This document shows, piece after piece, positions 1 to 5,344 of a stretch of DNA of 5,344 nt (position 1 is the first letter of the stretch; every line of letters begins with the position of its first letter). The position numbers were made by a program, and so were the translations under genes. The DNA is taken from NCBI GenBank assembly GCA_903922745.1, contig CAIXVA010000126.1, positions 1-5,344 on the forward strand, in the 5' to 3' direction. The notes beneath the pieces are model-generated. The model had not been told where the DNA came from and did not search any database. It worked only from the letters and a program-made list of their open reading frames with translations. The stretch is from an uncultured Actinomycetes bacterium (lineage in GTDB: Bacteria > Actinomycetota > Actinomycetes > Nanopelagicales > Nanopelagicaceae).

Positions 1-526
1 AATTACCCGTGCGATGGCTGACCAGGCTCGCACAATCCGTATTCCTGTTCACATGGTTGAAGTTATTAATAAGTTGGCTCGTGTTCAGCGCCAGATGCTG
101 CAAGATCTAGGTCGCGAACCGACCCCAGAAGAGCTAGCTAAAGAACTTGATATGACACCTGAAAAGGTTGTTGAAGTTCAAAAGTACGGTCGCGAACCAA
201 TCTCACTTCACACGCCACTTGGTGAAGAAGGAGATTCAGAGTTTGGTGATTTGATTGAAGACTCAGAGGCTGTAGTTCCAGCGGATGCTGTTTCATTCAC
301 ATTGCTACAAGAGCAGTTGCACTCTGTTCTGGACACATTGTCAGAACGTGAAGCTGGTGTAGTTGCAATGCGATTTGGTTTAACTGATGGACAGCCAAAG
401 ACACTTGATGAGATCGGAAAGGTTTACGGAGTTACTCGTGAACGTATTCGTCAGATTGAATCTAAGACAATGTCAAAGCTTCGTCACCCATCACGTAGTC
501 AGGTACTGCGCGACTATCTAGATTAA
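1..526 (+). CDS. sigA: Primary RNA polymerase sigma factor (group 1 sigma-70, SigA/HrdB/RpoD type), C-terminal part
   Basis: Partial at the left edge: the frame is open from base 2 and reads [20 protein letters not shown], the junction of region 2.4 and region 3.0. The ATG at 14 is therefore internal and not a start. The HMVE motif belongs to region 3.0, which touches the extended -10 element in this family. A region 3 helical domain follows ([19 protein letters not shown]), then the acidic region 3.2 finger ([13 protein letters not shown]). Region 4.1 ([15 protein letters not shown]) and the region 4.2 helix-turn-helix, with the invariant TRERIRQIE and the ending [16 protein letters not shown], close the protein. 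Regions 4.1 and 4.2 contact the -35 element and core polymerase. Complete regions 3.0-4.2 and the canonical C-terminus mark a primary housekeeping factor rather than an ECF type. The visible part is 174 residues. It is followed at once by an intrinsic terminator and a convergent small gene. Identity as a group 1 sigma factor is very secure; the symbol (sigA, rpoD or hrdB) is only convention. Confidence 0.97.
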   Translation, partial: ITRAMADQARTIRIPVHMVEVINKLARVQRQMLQDLGREPTPEELAKELDMTPEKVVEVQKYGREPISLHTPLGEEGDSEFGDLIEDSEAVVPADAVSFTLLQEQLHSVLDTLSEREAGVVAMRFGLTDGQPKTLDEIGKVYGVTRERIRQIESKTMSKLRHPSRSQVLRDYLD

Positions 527-537
527 ACATTAGAAAC

Positions 538-576
538 AAAAAAGCCCTTACGCGTTAATCGCATAAGGGCTTTTTT
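538..576. terminator. Bidirectional rho-independent terminator between sigA and the convergent small gene
   Basis: A perfect 13-base inverted repeat is seen: AAAAAAGCCCTTA at 538-550 pairs with TAAGGGCTTTTTT at 564-576. Inside it, GCG at 552-554 pairs with CGC at 560-562 across one C/A mismatch (551 and 563), leaving a TTAAT loop. The A run on the left and the T run on the right give a U tract whichever strand is transcribed. It lies 11 bases after the sigA stop and 8 bases after the stop of the minus-strand gene, so it can end both transcripts. Confidence 0.93.
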
Positions 577-584
577 GGTTACAA

Positions 585-797
585 CTAGTTTTTAGATTCA
601 ATCAGCTTTTCTGATTCATCTTGAATCTTTGCGGCGATTGGCTTTAGCTTTTCAGCATATTCCTTGCCGTGGTGAGCACAGAACATGAGTTCTCCGCCGT
701 TTAGAAGCACTGCACGGACATAAGCCTGGGCACCGCAACGATCGCAACGATCTAGGGCGTTAAGAGGTACTGATTCAAGCAACAACTGTTCTGTCAT
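585..797 (-). CDS. Small putative zinc-binding protein, actinobacterial DUF7455-like
   Basis: A 70-residue protein of unknown function. It has a CDRC pair at residues 18-21 and an FCAHH segment at 40-43. This makes a CxxC...CxxH set (C18, C21, C40, H43) that could bind one zinc, with a short beta-type segment (YVRAVLLNGGELMF) between the pairs. A charged, probably helical tail rich in Lys and Glu follows (residues 44-70). No signal peptide or membrane segment is visible. The ATG start is supported by a GGAGAG Shine-Dalgarno sequence (minus strand, 807-802) about 4-6 bases upstream. Small proteins of this pattern sit between the primary sigma factor gene and parE in many actinobacteria; the family label is from memory. 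It is convergent with sigA, shares its terminator, and is divergent from parE. The zinc site is inferred from spacing, and the role is unknown. Confidence 0.88.
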   Translation of the reverse strand: MTEQLLLESVPLNALDRCDRCGAQAYVRAVLLNGGELMFCAHHGKEYAEKLKPIAAKIQDESEKLIESKN

Positions 798-858
798 ATC
801 TCTCTCCGTTTCCGTGTTCTTCTCTAGGAACAGGATTCCACATTTATTTATTCTCCGC

Positions 859-886
859 TTGTTGTTTTTAATCTTTTTTGCATAAT
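859..886 (+). promoter_or_regulatory. Weak candidate promoter for parE
   Basis: TTGTTG at 859-864 (4 of 6 to TTGACA) is followed after 16 bases by CATAAT at 881-886 (5 of 6 to TATAAT). This would place the transcript start near 892-894, about 95 bases before the ATG at 988. The region is very A+T rich, so such matches arise easily by chance. No comparably good promoter was found for the divergent small gene. Confidence 0.3.
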
Positions 887-901
887 TAACACTTAATTAA
901 C
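883..901. repeat. 8-base direct repeat TAATTAAC spaced by 11 bases in the parE upstream region
   Basis: TAATTAAC occurs at 883-890 and again at 894-901, a start-to-start distance of 11 bases or about one helical turn. The second copy also contains the palindrome TTAATTAA (893-900). The repeat overlaps and follows the candidate -10 element, a place where a regulator could act on the divergent genes. The region's high A+T content makes chance a real alternative. Confidence 0.4.
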
Positions 902-961
902 GCTGAGAGTCGACAATTTCCACTATCTGAGATGTGTTCGGCGCGCTTACGCACAAAAAAG

Positions 962-987
962 GGGTGAGGAAGATAATCTTTCGCCCC
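962..987 (+). promoter_or_regulatory. Hairpin directly before the probable parE start codon
   Basis: In RNA, GGG at 962-964 can pair with CCC at 985-987, G966 with C984, G968 with C982, G969 with U981 (wobble), and AAGA at 970-973 with UCUU at 977-980, closing on a UAA loop. U965 is bulged and A967/G983 mismatch. The left arm contains the only purine-rich Shine-Dalgarno-like stretch (GTGAGGAAG, 964-972), and the right arm touches the ATG at 988. If translation starts at 988, folding would hide the ribosome binding site. No folding energy was computed. Confidence 0.4.
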
Positions 988-3069
988 ATGGCCGAGAAAG
1001 ATGCAGTTGCGACCCCTTCGCAAGATAGCTATACCGCAAAAGATTTAGCGGTCCTTGAAGGTCTAGATGCAGTTCGCAAACGCCCCGGAATGTATATCGG
1101 ATCAACTGATTCACGCGGCCTCATGCACTGCCTATGGGAAATTATTGATAACTCTGTCGATGAAGCTTTAGCTGGTCATTGCAAGAAAATTGAAATCAAT
1201 CTTGAATCAGATGGTTCGGTAGAAGTACATGATGATGGTCGCGGTATTCCAGTCGATAAGGAACAAAAAACTGGTTTAACCGGTGTTGAAGTTGTTCTTA
1301 CAAAACTACACGCTGGTGGAAAATTTGGTGGCGGATCATATGCAGCATCCGGTGGTCTCCACGGTGTTGGTGCATCTGTTGTGAACGCACTTGCTTCACG
1401 TCTTGATGCTGAAGTCGATCGCGATGGAAAAATTTATTGGATGTCATTCCAAAGAGGTACGGCAGGTATTTTTGATGGCGATGGTCCAAAGGCACCCTTT
1501 GAACCAAAATCAGGTTTGCGAGTTATTGGAAAGATTTCATCAAAGGTAACCGGCACACGCATTAAGTGGTGGAGTGATCGCCAGATTTTCTTGAAGGAAG
1601 CAGAGCTAGACCTTGAAGATATTTACGCACGTGCTCGTCAAACATCATTCTTAGTACCTGGCTTAACGCTGATTGTTAACGACAATCGCACAAAAACAAA
1701 GACTTCTGAGACTTTCTTCCACAAGAGCGGTATTACTGAATACTGTAATTACCTGCAGCCAGATGAACCAGTTGGCGATGTCATTCGTATTTATGGCACC
1801 GGTCACTACCAGGAGACCGTTCCTGTTCTAGATGACAAGGGCCATATGGTCTCTACTGAGGTTGAGCGCGATATGGAAGTTGATATCGCAATGAAGTGGG
1901 GCAATGGCTTTGAGACTACTCAACGCTCATTTGTAAACATTATTGCAACACCTAAAGGCGGAACTCACGTTGTTGGTTTTGAAAAAGCGTTAGTCAAAGT
2001 TGTTAACGAGGCACTGCGTTCGACCAAGACTTTGGCAAATAAAGAAATCGATGTCATCAAGGACGATGTTTTAGAAGGATTGACCGCTGTTGTGACAGTG
2101 CGTATGTCTGAGCCACAGTTTGAAGGTCAGACAAAGGAAGTTCTAGGAACTGCAGCAGCTACACGAATTGTGTCAGCCGTTGTGGCAGATAAAATGAAGG
2201 AATACTTCAACACCTCTAAGCGCATTGATAAAGCAAATGGTCGATTAGTCCTTGAAAAGATTGCAGCTGCATCTCGCACACGTATTAGTGCGCGTGCACA
2301 CAAGGATCTACAGCGTCGCAAGAACGCACTGGAATCTTCATCTCTTCCTACAAAGCTCTCAGATTGCCGCTCAGAGGATGTAACGCGCACTGAGTTGTTC
2401 ATCGTAGAAGGTGACTCTGCACTTGGCACAACAAAGGCTGCCCGTAACAGTGAGTTCCAAGCGATCTTGCCTATCCGGGGCAAGATCCTTAACGTGCAAA
2501 AGGCATCACTCTCGCAGATGCTTGAAGATAAAGAGTGTGGATCGATTATTCAGGTAATCGGTGCTGGTTCTGGAAAGTCTTTTGAATTAGATGAAGCCCG
2601 CTATGGCCGCATTATTTTGATGTCAGATGCTGACGTTGATGGCGCACACATTCGTTGTTTGTTATTGACCCTGATGTATCGCTACATGCGTCCTCTGATT
2701 GATTCAGGCCGCGTATTTGCTGCGATTCCACCACTGCACCGTATTGAAGTTGTTGGCGGCGGAGGTAAGAAGGGCAATTACATCTACACATATAGCGATG
2801 ATGAGATGAAGAAGGTAACTGCAGAGTTGAAGAAGGAAGGCAAGCGCTGGAAGGAGCCAATTCAGCGTTACAAAGGCCTTGGTGAAATGGATGCAGATCA
2901 GCTTCGTGAAACAACAATGGATCCAGATGCCCGCACCTTGCGCCGTATTACAGTCTCAGATGGCGCTGCGTCAGAGGCAATGTTTGAACTATTGATGGGT
3001 AGCGATGTGGCACCACGCAAGGAATTTATTGCAAATGCCGAGATTGATCGCGAACATATCGACGCATAG
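988..3069 (+). CDS. parE: DNA topoisomerase IV subunit B (ParE/GyrB2 type, ATPase subunit)
   Basis: This is the ATPase and TOPRIM subunit of a type IIA topoisomerase, which acts with ParC (not in the window) to unlink daughter chromosomes. Numbering from the ATG at 988 gives 693 residues, normal for the family. The GHKL ATPase domain shows EIIDNSVDEA (E51, N55), DDGRG from D82, the GGLHGVG lid at 122-128 and the QTK loop at 381-383, which contacts the ATP phosphate. The TOPRIM domain has EGDSA at 474-478 and the metal site DADVDG at 547-552. QRYKGLGEM at 626-634 is the usual C-terminal signature. Actinobacterial ParE-like text (SGLRVIGKI, TGTRIKWWSDRQIF) and the position beside sigA favour ParE over GyrB. 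The start is uncertain: a GTG at 934 would add 18 residues that do not resemble the family. MAEKDAV at 988 fits the usual N-terminus, but its Shine-Dalgarno is about 15 bases away and lies in a hairpin. Confidence 0.95.
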   Translation: MAEKDAVATPSQDSYTAKDLAVLEGLDAVRKRPGMYIGSTDSRGLMHCLWEIIDNSVDEALAGHCKKIEINLESDGSVEVHDDGRGIPVDKEQKTGLTGVEVVLTKLHAGGKFGGGSYAASGGLHGVGASVVNALASRLDAEVDRDGKIYWMSFQRGTAGIFDGDGPKAPFEPKSGLRVIGKISSKVTGTRIKWWSDRQIFLKEAELDLEDIYARARQTSFLVPGLTLIVNDNRTKTKTSETFFHKSGITEYCNYLQPDEPVGDVIRIYGTGHYQETVPVLDDKGHMVSTEVERDMEVDIAMKWGNGFETTQRSFVNIIATPKGGTHVVGFEKALVKVVNEALRSTKTLANKEIDVIKDDVLEGLTAVVTVRMSEPQFEGQTKEVLGTAAATRIVSAVVADKMKEYFNTSKRIDKANGRLVLEKIAAASRTRISARAHKDLQRRKNALESSSLPTKLSDCRSEDVTRTELFIVEGDSALGTTKAARNSEFQAILPIRGKILNVQKASLSQMLEDKECGSIIQVIGAGSGKSFELDEARYGRIILMSDADVDGAHIRCLLLTLMYRYMRPLIDSGRVFAAIPPLHRIEVVGGGGKKGNYIYTYSDDEMKKVTAELKKEGKRWKEPIQRYKGLGEMDADQLRETTMDPDARTLRRITVSDGAASEAMFELLMGSDVAPRKEFIANAEIDREHIDA

Positions 3070-3149
3070 CTCCGGAGTTCTCTGAGAGTTTGCAAGAACT
3101 TAACCTAATCACTCCATCTAGAAGTAGCAGGTCGTTGTCTACTTATCCT

Positions 3150-4244
3150 ATGGATGAGATCGAATTCATGGTTGAAGAGCAAAATATCGAAGATATTTCT
3201 GCTCAGTTAATTAGAGATCACTGCCTTTGCGTCCAATGCCGAGATCCACTTAGCGGTCAACGTCTACGTTCAGTTCTAGAGCTAGACCCTGAGCTTGTTG
3301 TCACTGAGATTGAAGAGGATGAAGAAGGCGGCGTCGTTACCTTCATTTTAAGTGATGGTCACCAAGTTGAACTTAGCGCTGAAACTGTTGAAGACATTAC
3401 CCAAGAGTTAGTGCCACTTAACCTGCGAGGTGAAGGGGCCAAAGTTTTATGGGATGCCGAAAATGCTCCCACTGAAAGTTTTAATTGGCTTGAAATTAGT
3501 ATTGATAATGCTCTGATGTATGAGATGTTAGATCAAATCTTAACTTTTGGATTTGCAGTCGTTGAAAATCTGCCAACACGGGATCGAGCAGTGCTCGATT
3601 TAATCAAGAGTTTTGGATATCCGCGTGTAACAAATTATGGTGATATTTTCGAGGTACGTATTGAAAACGACCCCAACAATCTAGCCTTTACTAACCTGCC
3701 AATTTCCCCTCATACCGACAACCCTTATCGCGACCCGGTGCCAACTTTGCAACTGTTGCACTGCCTTGAAACTAATGTTGCGGGTGGTAACTCTGGGCTA
3801 GTCGATGGATTTAGAGCAGCCATCGTGTTACGGGAAAATGATCCTGAAAGTTTTGATGTTTTGTCTAACAGACTATTTCATTTTGAATACCTAAATCCAA
3901 CCACTCATTTGACCAATACAGCTCCAATAATCAAAGTGGATAGCATGGAAGAGATTGTTGAGATTCGATGGAATGATCGTTCAATGCAACCGCCATATAA
4001 CGATGTCGATATTGAAGAGGTTTACGACGCCTTGCGGGCATTTGCGGTAATTGTTAATGACCCTGCAAATATGCATGAATTTCGGTTGGAACCAGGGCAC
4101 TGTGTCATTTTTGATAACACTCGTTTATTGCACTCACGCACGGGTTTTGAATCATCCGGCAAGCGCCACCTACAAGGTGCCTACGCTGACCTTGATAGCT
4201 TGATTAGCAAGTGGAGCATTTTGGAAGACACCCTAGATTCATGA
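3150..4244 (+). CDS. tmpA: GBBH-like 2-oxoglutarate/Fe(II) dioxygenase, probable 2-(trimethylammonio)ethylphosphonate hydroxylase (TmpA)
   Basis: Likely role: 2-oxoglutarate- and O2-dependent hydroxylation of the phosphonate-bearing carbon of 2-(trimethylammonio)ethylphosphonate, the first step of the TmpA-TmpB route. It is 364 residues from the ATG at 3150, near the length of gamma-butyrobetaine hydroxylase. The N-terminal domain has IRDHCLCVQC and DGH, supplying the GBBH zinc ligands C25, C27, C30 and H71. The TauD-like domain has the iron triad H188-D190 (HTD) and H328, plus R339 for 2-oxoglutarate. LQLLHCLE, GLVDGF and FDNTRLLHSR are also typical of GBBH. Aromatic residues Y163, F167, F180 and Y345 align with the trimethylammonium cage. 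The next gene overlaps by ATGA and encodes a PhnZ-type oxygenase, which argues for TmpA rather than carnitine synthesis. Start: 3150 keeps the first beta strand (EIEF). ATG 3168 has the better Shine-Dalgarno (GGATGAG) but loses that strand, and a TTG at 3090 would add 20 unrelated residues. Substrate is inferred. Confidence 0.78.
   Translation: MDEIEFMVEEQNIEDISAQLIRDHCLCVQCRDPLSGQRLRSVLELDPELVVTEIEEDEEGGVVTFILSDGHQVELSAETVEDITQELVPLNLRGEGAKVLWDAENAPTESFNWLEISIDNALMYEMLDQILTFGFAVVENLPTRDRAVLDLIKSFGYPRVTNYGDIFEVRIENDPNNLAFTNLPISPHTDNPYRDPVPTLQLLHCLETNVAGGNSGLVDGFRAAIVLRENDPESFDVLSNRLFHFEYLNPTTHLTNTAPIIKVDSMEEIVEIRWNDRSMQPPYNDVDIEEVYDALRAFAVIVNDPANMHEFRLEPGHCVIFDNTRLLHSRTGFESSGKRHLQGAYADLDSLISKWSILEDTLDS
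4241..4244 (+). promoter_or_regulatory. ATGA start-stop overlap coupling tmpA and tmpB translation
   Basis: The TGA stop of the dioxygenase gene (4242-4244) overlaps the ATG of the HD gene (4241-4243). This arrangement usually means terminating ribosomes restart on the second gene, giving matched amounts of the two enzymes. Only a weak GGAAG (4222-4226) lies upstream, about 14 bases away, which fits dependence on coupling. A GTG at 4211 in the HD frame is a possible but poorer start. Confidence 0.8.
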
Positions 4245-4786
4245 GCGCATATCTCGAAATAAAAGAGTTGTTTGAATCAGCTAAAGCTGAAGAGTATTTA
4301 GGCGAAGATATAACTTTGGTAGAACACATGATTCAATGCGCAGAAAATGCCCAGGCAGATGGTGCTCAAGATTGGTTGATCATCGCTGCACTTTTGCATG
4401 ACATTGGTCATCTGTTGGTTCCAGATGCAGCTTCTGCGCAGGACTCAGGTATCGATATGCATCATGATGATGTTGGCGCTGAATGGATCTCAAAGAGATT
4501 TCCAAACAATATTGTTCAGGCGGTTAGATTGCATGTTGATGCAAAGAAATACTTGGTCGCAACAGATTCTGATTATTTCCATCAATTATCAGAGGCCAGT
4601 CAGATAACTTTAGATATCCAAGGTGGCGTGTTTTCAGAGTCTGAAGCAACTGATTTCATTCAACAGCAATACGCTCACGAGGCGGTTCTACTTCGCAAGT
4701 GGGATGACGCCGGCAAGGTTCGAGGAGCGGCAAAGACTGATATTTCTGATTATGAAGATTTAATCAACGAGGTTGCCCTCGACTAG
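4241..4786 (+). CDS. tmpB: HD-domain mixed-valent di-iron oxygenase, PhnZ/TmpB-like, probable C-P bond-cleaving enzyme
   Basis: Likely role: O2-dependent cleavage of the C-P bond of the 1-hydroxylated phosphonate made by the preceding enzyme, releasing phosphate and, for the trimethylammonium substrate, glycine betaine. It is 181 residues, close to PhnZ length, with no signal or membrane segment. Di-iron ligands visible are H29, H53-D54 (LLHDIGH), H75 (MHHDDVGA), H98 (LHVDAKKYL) and D155 or D156 (RKWDD). Residues tied to C-P chemistry in PhnZ have counterparts at a near-constant offset: Y19 and E22 (YLGE) for the Tyr/Glu lid, H57, K102 or K103, S120 and R152 for the phosphonate pocket. LDIQGG followed by SESEATDF is also typical. 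Such a set is not expected in ordinary HD phosphohydrolases. The start at 4241 is chosen for the ATGA overlap and because the family begins shortly before the lid. The gene ends tail-to-tail on the ABC-F gene. The chemistry is well supported; TmpB over PhnZ substrate choice rests on the GBBH-like partner. Confidence 0.8.
   Translation: MSAYLEIKELFESAKAEEYLGEDITLVEHMIQCAENAQADGAQDWLIIAALLHDIGHLLVPDAASAQDSGIDMHHDDVGAEWISKRFPNNIVQAVRLHVDAKKYLVATDSDYFHQLSEASQITLDIQGGVFSESEATDFIQQQYAHEAVLLRKWDDAGKVRGAAKTDISDYEDLINEVALD
4783..4786. other. Shared CTAG holding both convergent stop codons
   Basis: TAG at 4784-4786 ends the HD gene on the plus strand. The reverse complement of CTA at 4783-4785 is TAG and ends the ABC-F gene on the minus strand. 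The two genes therefore overlap tail-to-tail by four bases within the palindrome ACTAGT. No space remains for a terminator between them. Confidence 0.95.
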
Positions 4787-5344
4787 TCAATAGAGACTAA
4801 GTCGAAGTACTCCTCTTTCCACAAATCCTCATCGCCATCTGGCAACAAGATAACGCGCTCAGGCTTTAACGCCTGCACAGCGCCTTCATCGTGAGAAACC
4901 ATGATGACCGAGCCTTGATACTCAGATAGTGCACCAAGAATTTCGGCACGTGATGCTGGATCTAAGTTGTTCGTTGGCTCATCTAGAAGTAAAACATTGG
5001 CGGCAGAAACAACTAGAACAGCTAATGCTATACGGGTTCGCTCTCCACCCGATAAAACATTGACTGGCTTATGAACATCATCGCCAACAAAAAGAAATGA
5101 TCCCAAAGTGTTACGGGCTTCTGGCTCACCAATATCGGGGGTTGCAGACATCATGTTTTCTAGGATTGTGCGTTCAAAATCAAGTGATTCATGCTCTTGG
5201 GCGTAGTAACCGATCTTTAGACCGTGGCCGTGTTCAACTTTTCCAGTATCTGATTCAAGCTCGCCTGCCAAAATACGTAGCAGCGTTGTTTTGCCCGCAC
5301 CGTTAAGTCCAAGAATTACAACACGAGAACCCTTATCAATCACA
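4783..5344 (-). CDS. ABC-F family ATP-binding protein, C-terminal ABC domain (partial)
   Basis: The 5' part of the gene lies beyond the right edge. The GTG at 5343 only begins the visible frame and is unlikely to be the true start, because it falls just before Walker A inside an ABC domain. In the 186 visible residues are Walker A GLNGAGKTT (12-20), Q-loop Q49, signature LSGGERTRIALA (97-108), Walker B VLLLDEPTNNLD (117-128) and the H-loop SHD (150-152). The ending PERVILLPDGDEDLWKEEY resembles an actinobacterial ABC-F type that I associate, from memory, with Rv1473-like proteins. ABC-F proteins have two ABC domains and no membrane part; they act on the ribosome in translation control or antibiotic protection. 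No membrane segment is visible. The second-domain position is inferred from the C-terminal location and family layout. The gene is convergent with the phosphonate pair and overlaps it by four bases. Its precise role cannot be told from this fragment. Confidence 0.9.
   Translation of the reverse strand, partial: VIDKGSRVVILGLNGAGKTTLLRILAGELESDTGKVEHGHGLKIGYYAQEHESLDFERTILENMMSATPDIGEPEARNTLGSFLFVGDDVHKPVNVLSGGERTRIALAVLVVSAANVLLLDEPTNNLDPASRAEILGALSEYQGSVIMVSHDEGAVQALKPERVILLPDGDEDLWKEEYFDLVSID

Noticed and set aside
1298..1507. Open frames on the minus strand inside parE (also 2127-2483, 2612-2917, 2898-3095)
   Set aside because: Their protein texts are low in recognisable motifs and lie fully or mostly opposite a well-conserved gene. 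They have no supporting start signals.
988..3069. Assigning this gene as gyrB
   Set aside because: Neighbour order beside the primary sigma factor and the small zinc-type gene, plus actinobacterial ParE-like segments, favour parE/gyrB2. gyrB is usually near dnaA-recF in actinobacteria.
3076..3100. Inverted repeat AGTTCT ... AGAACT after parE as a terminator
   Set aside because: The stem is only six A+T-rich base pairs with a 13-base loop, and no T run follows. It also overlaps the upstream frame region of the next gene.
4211..4240. GTG at 4211 as the start of the HD gene
   Set aside because: It would add ten residues read inside the end of the dioxygenase gene, whereas the ATG at 4241 gives the classic four-base coupling overlap and a family-like N-terminus.
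3150..4244. Reading the dioxygenase as a gamma-butyrobetaine hydroxylase for carnitine synthesis
   Set aside because: The fold and active site fit, but the ATGA-coupled PhnZ-type partner has no place in carnitine synthesis. It fits the TmpA-TmpB route. The option is kept only as an alternative.
4398..4607. Plus-strand open frame inside the HD gene, and another at 5097-5306 opposite the ABC-F gene
   Set aside because: Both are out-of-frame shadows of clearly real genes, with no protein family resemblance.
4241..4786. Reading the HD protein as a generic phosphohydrolase or nucleotidase
   Set aside because: The Tyr/Glu lid, the additional metal-ligand histidines and the Lys/Ser/Arg positions match C-P-cleaving HD oxygenases, and the partner gene supports this.
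1..5344. CRISPR arrays, tRNA or rRNA genes, insertion sequences, attachment sites
   Set aside because: No repeated spacer pattern, RNA gene signature, transposase text or terminal inverted repeats were seen on either strand.

Overview
The window looks like chromosomal DNA from a low-to-moderate GC actinobacterium. It carries the end of a group 1 sigma factor (SigA/HrdB/RpoD type), a divergent small CxxC...CxxH protein of the actinobacterial DUF7455 type, and then a type IIA topoisomerase B subunit of the actinobacterial ParE (GyrB2) type. This order is a familiar actinobacterial landmark (hrdB-small protein-parE in Streptomyces, from memory). Hand-counted samples give roughly 36-44% G+C, far below Streptomyces. 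This suggests a streamlined aquatic lineage such as the freshwater acI/Nanopelagicales group. That placement is an inference from gene order and composition, not a proven assignment.

Layout: bases 1-526 (+) hold the C-terminal part of the primary sigma factor, cut by the window edge. Bases 538-576 hold a strong bidirectional intrinsic terminator, shared with the convergent small zinc-finger-like gene at 585-797 (-). Bases 798-987 form the divergent intergenic region, with an 8-base direct repeat, a weak promoter candidate and a hairpin that abuts the probable parE start. parE runs to 3069 (+). After about 80 bases come two tightly coupled genes: a gamma-butyrobetaine-hydroxylase-like 2-oxoglutarate/Fe(II) dioxygenase (3150-4244) and an HD-domain protein of PhnZ type (4241-4786), joined by an ATGA overlap. 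The window ends in the C-terminal ABC domain of an ABC-F ATPase on the minus strand (4783-5344). Its stop codon overlaps the HD gene's stop on a shared CTAG.

The most interesting content is the dioxygenase + HD pair. A GBBH-like dioxygenase followed by a PhnZ-like mixed-valent di-iron oxygenase is the signature of TmpA-TmpB. In that oxidative pathway, 2-(trimethylammonio)ethylphosphonate is hydroxylated at C1 and the C-P bond is then cleaved to give phosphate and glycine betaine. All expected metal ligands are present in both proteins. The first enzyme keeps four aromatic residues where GBBH holds the trimethylammonium group. The second keeps the Tyr/Glu lid and the Lys/Ser/Arg positions that mark C-P-cleaving HD oxygenases rather than phosphohydrolases. 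No transporter, regulator or other phosphonate gene lies in the window, so the pair appears as a minimal two-gene cassette set among housekeeping genes. Its likely benefit is access to phosphorus from a betaine-like phosphonate. The substrate assignment is an inference that needs biochemistry.
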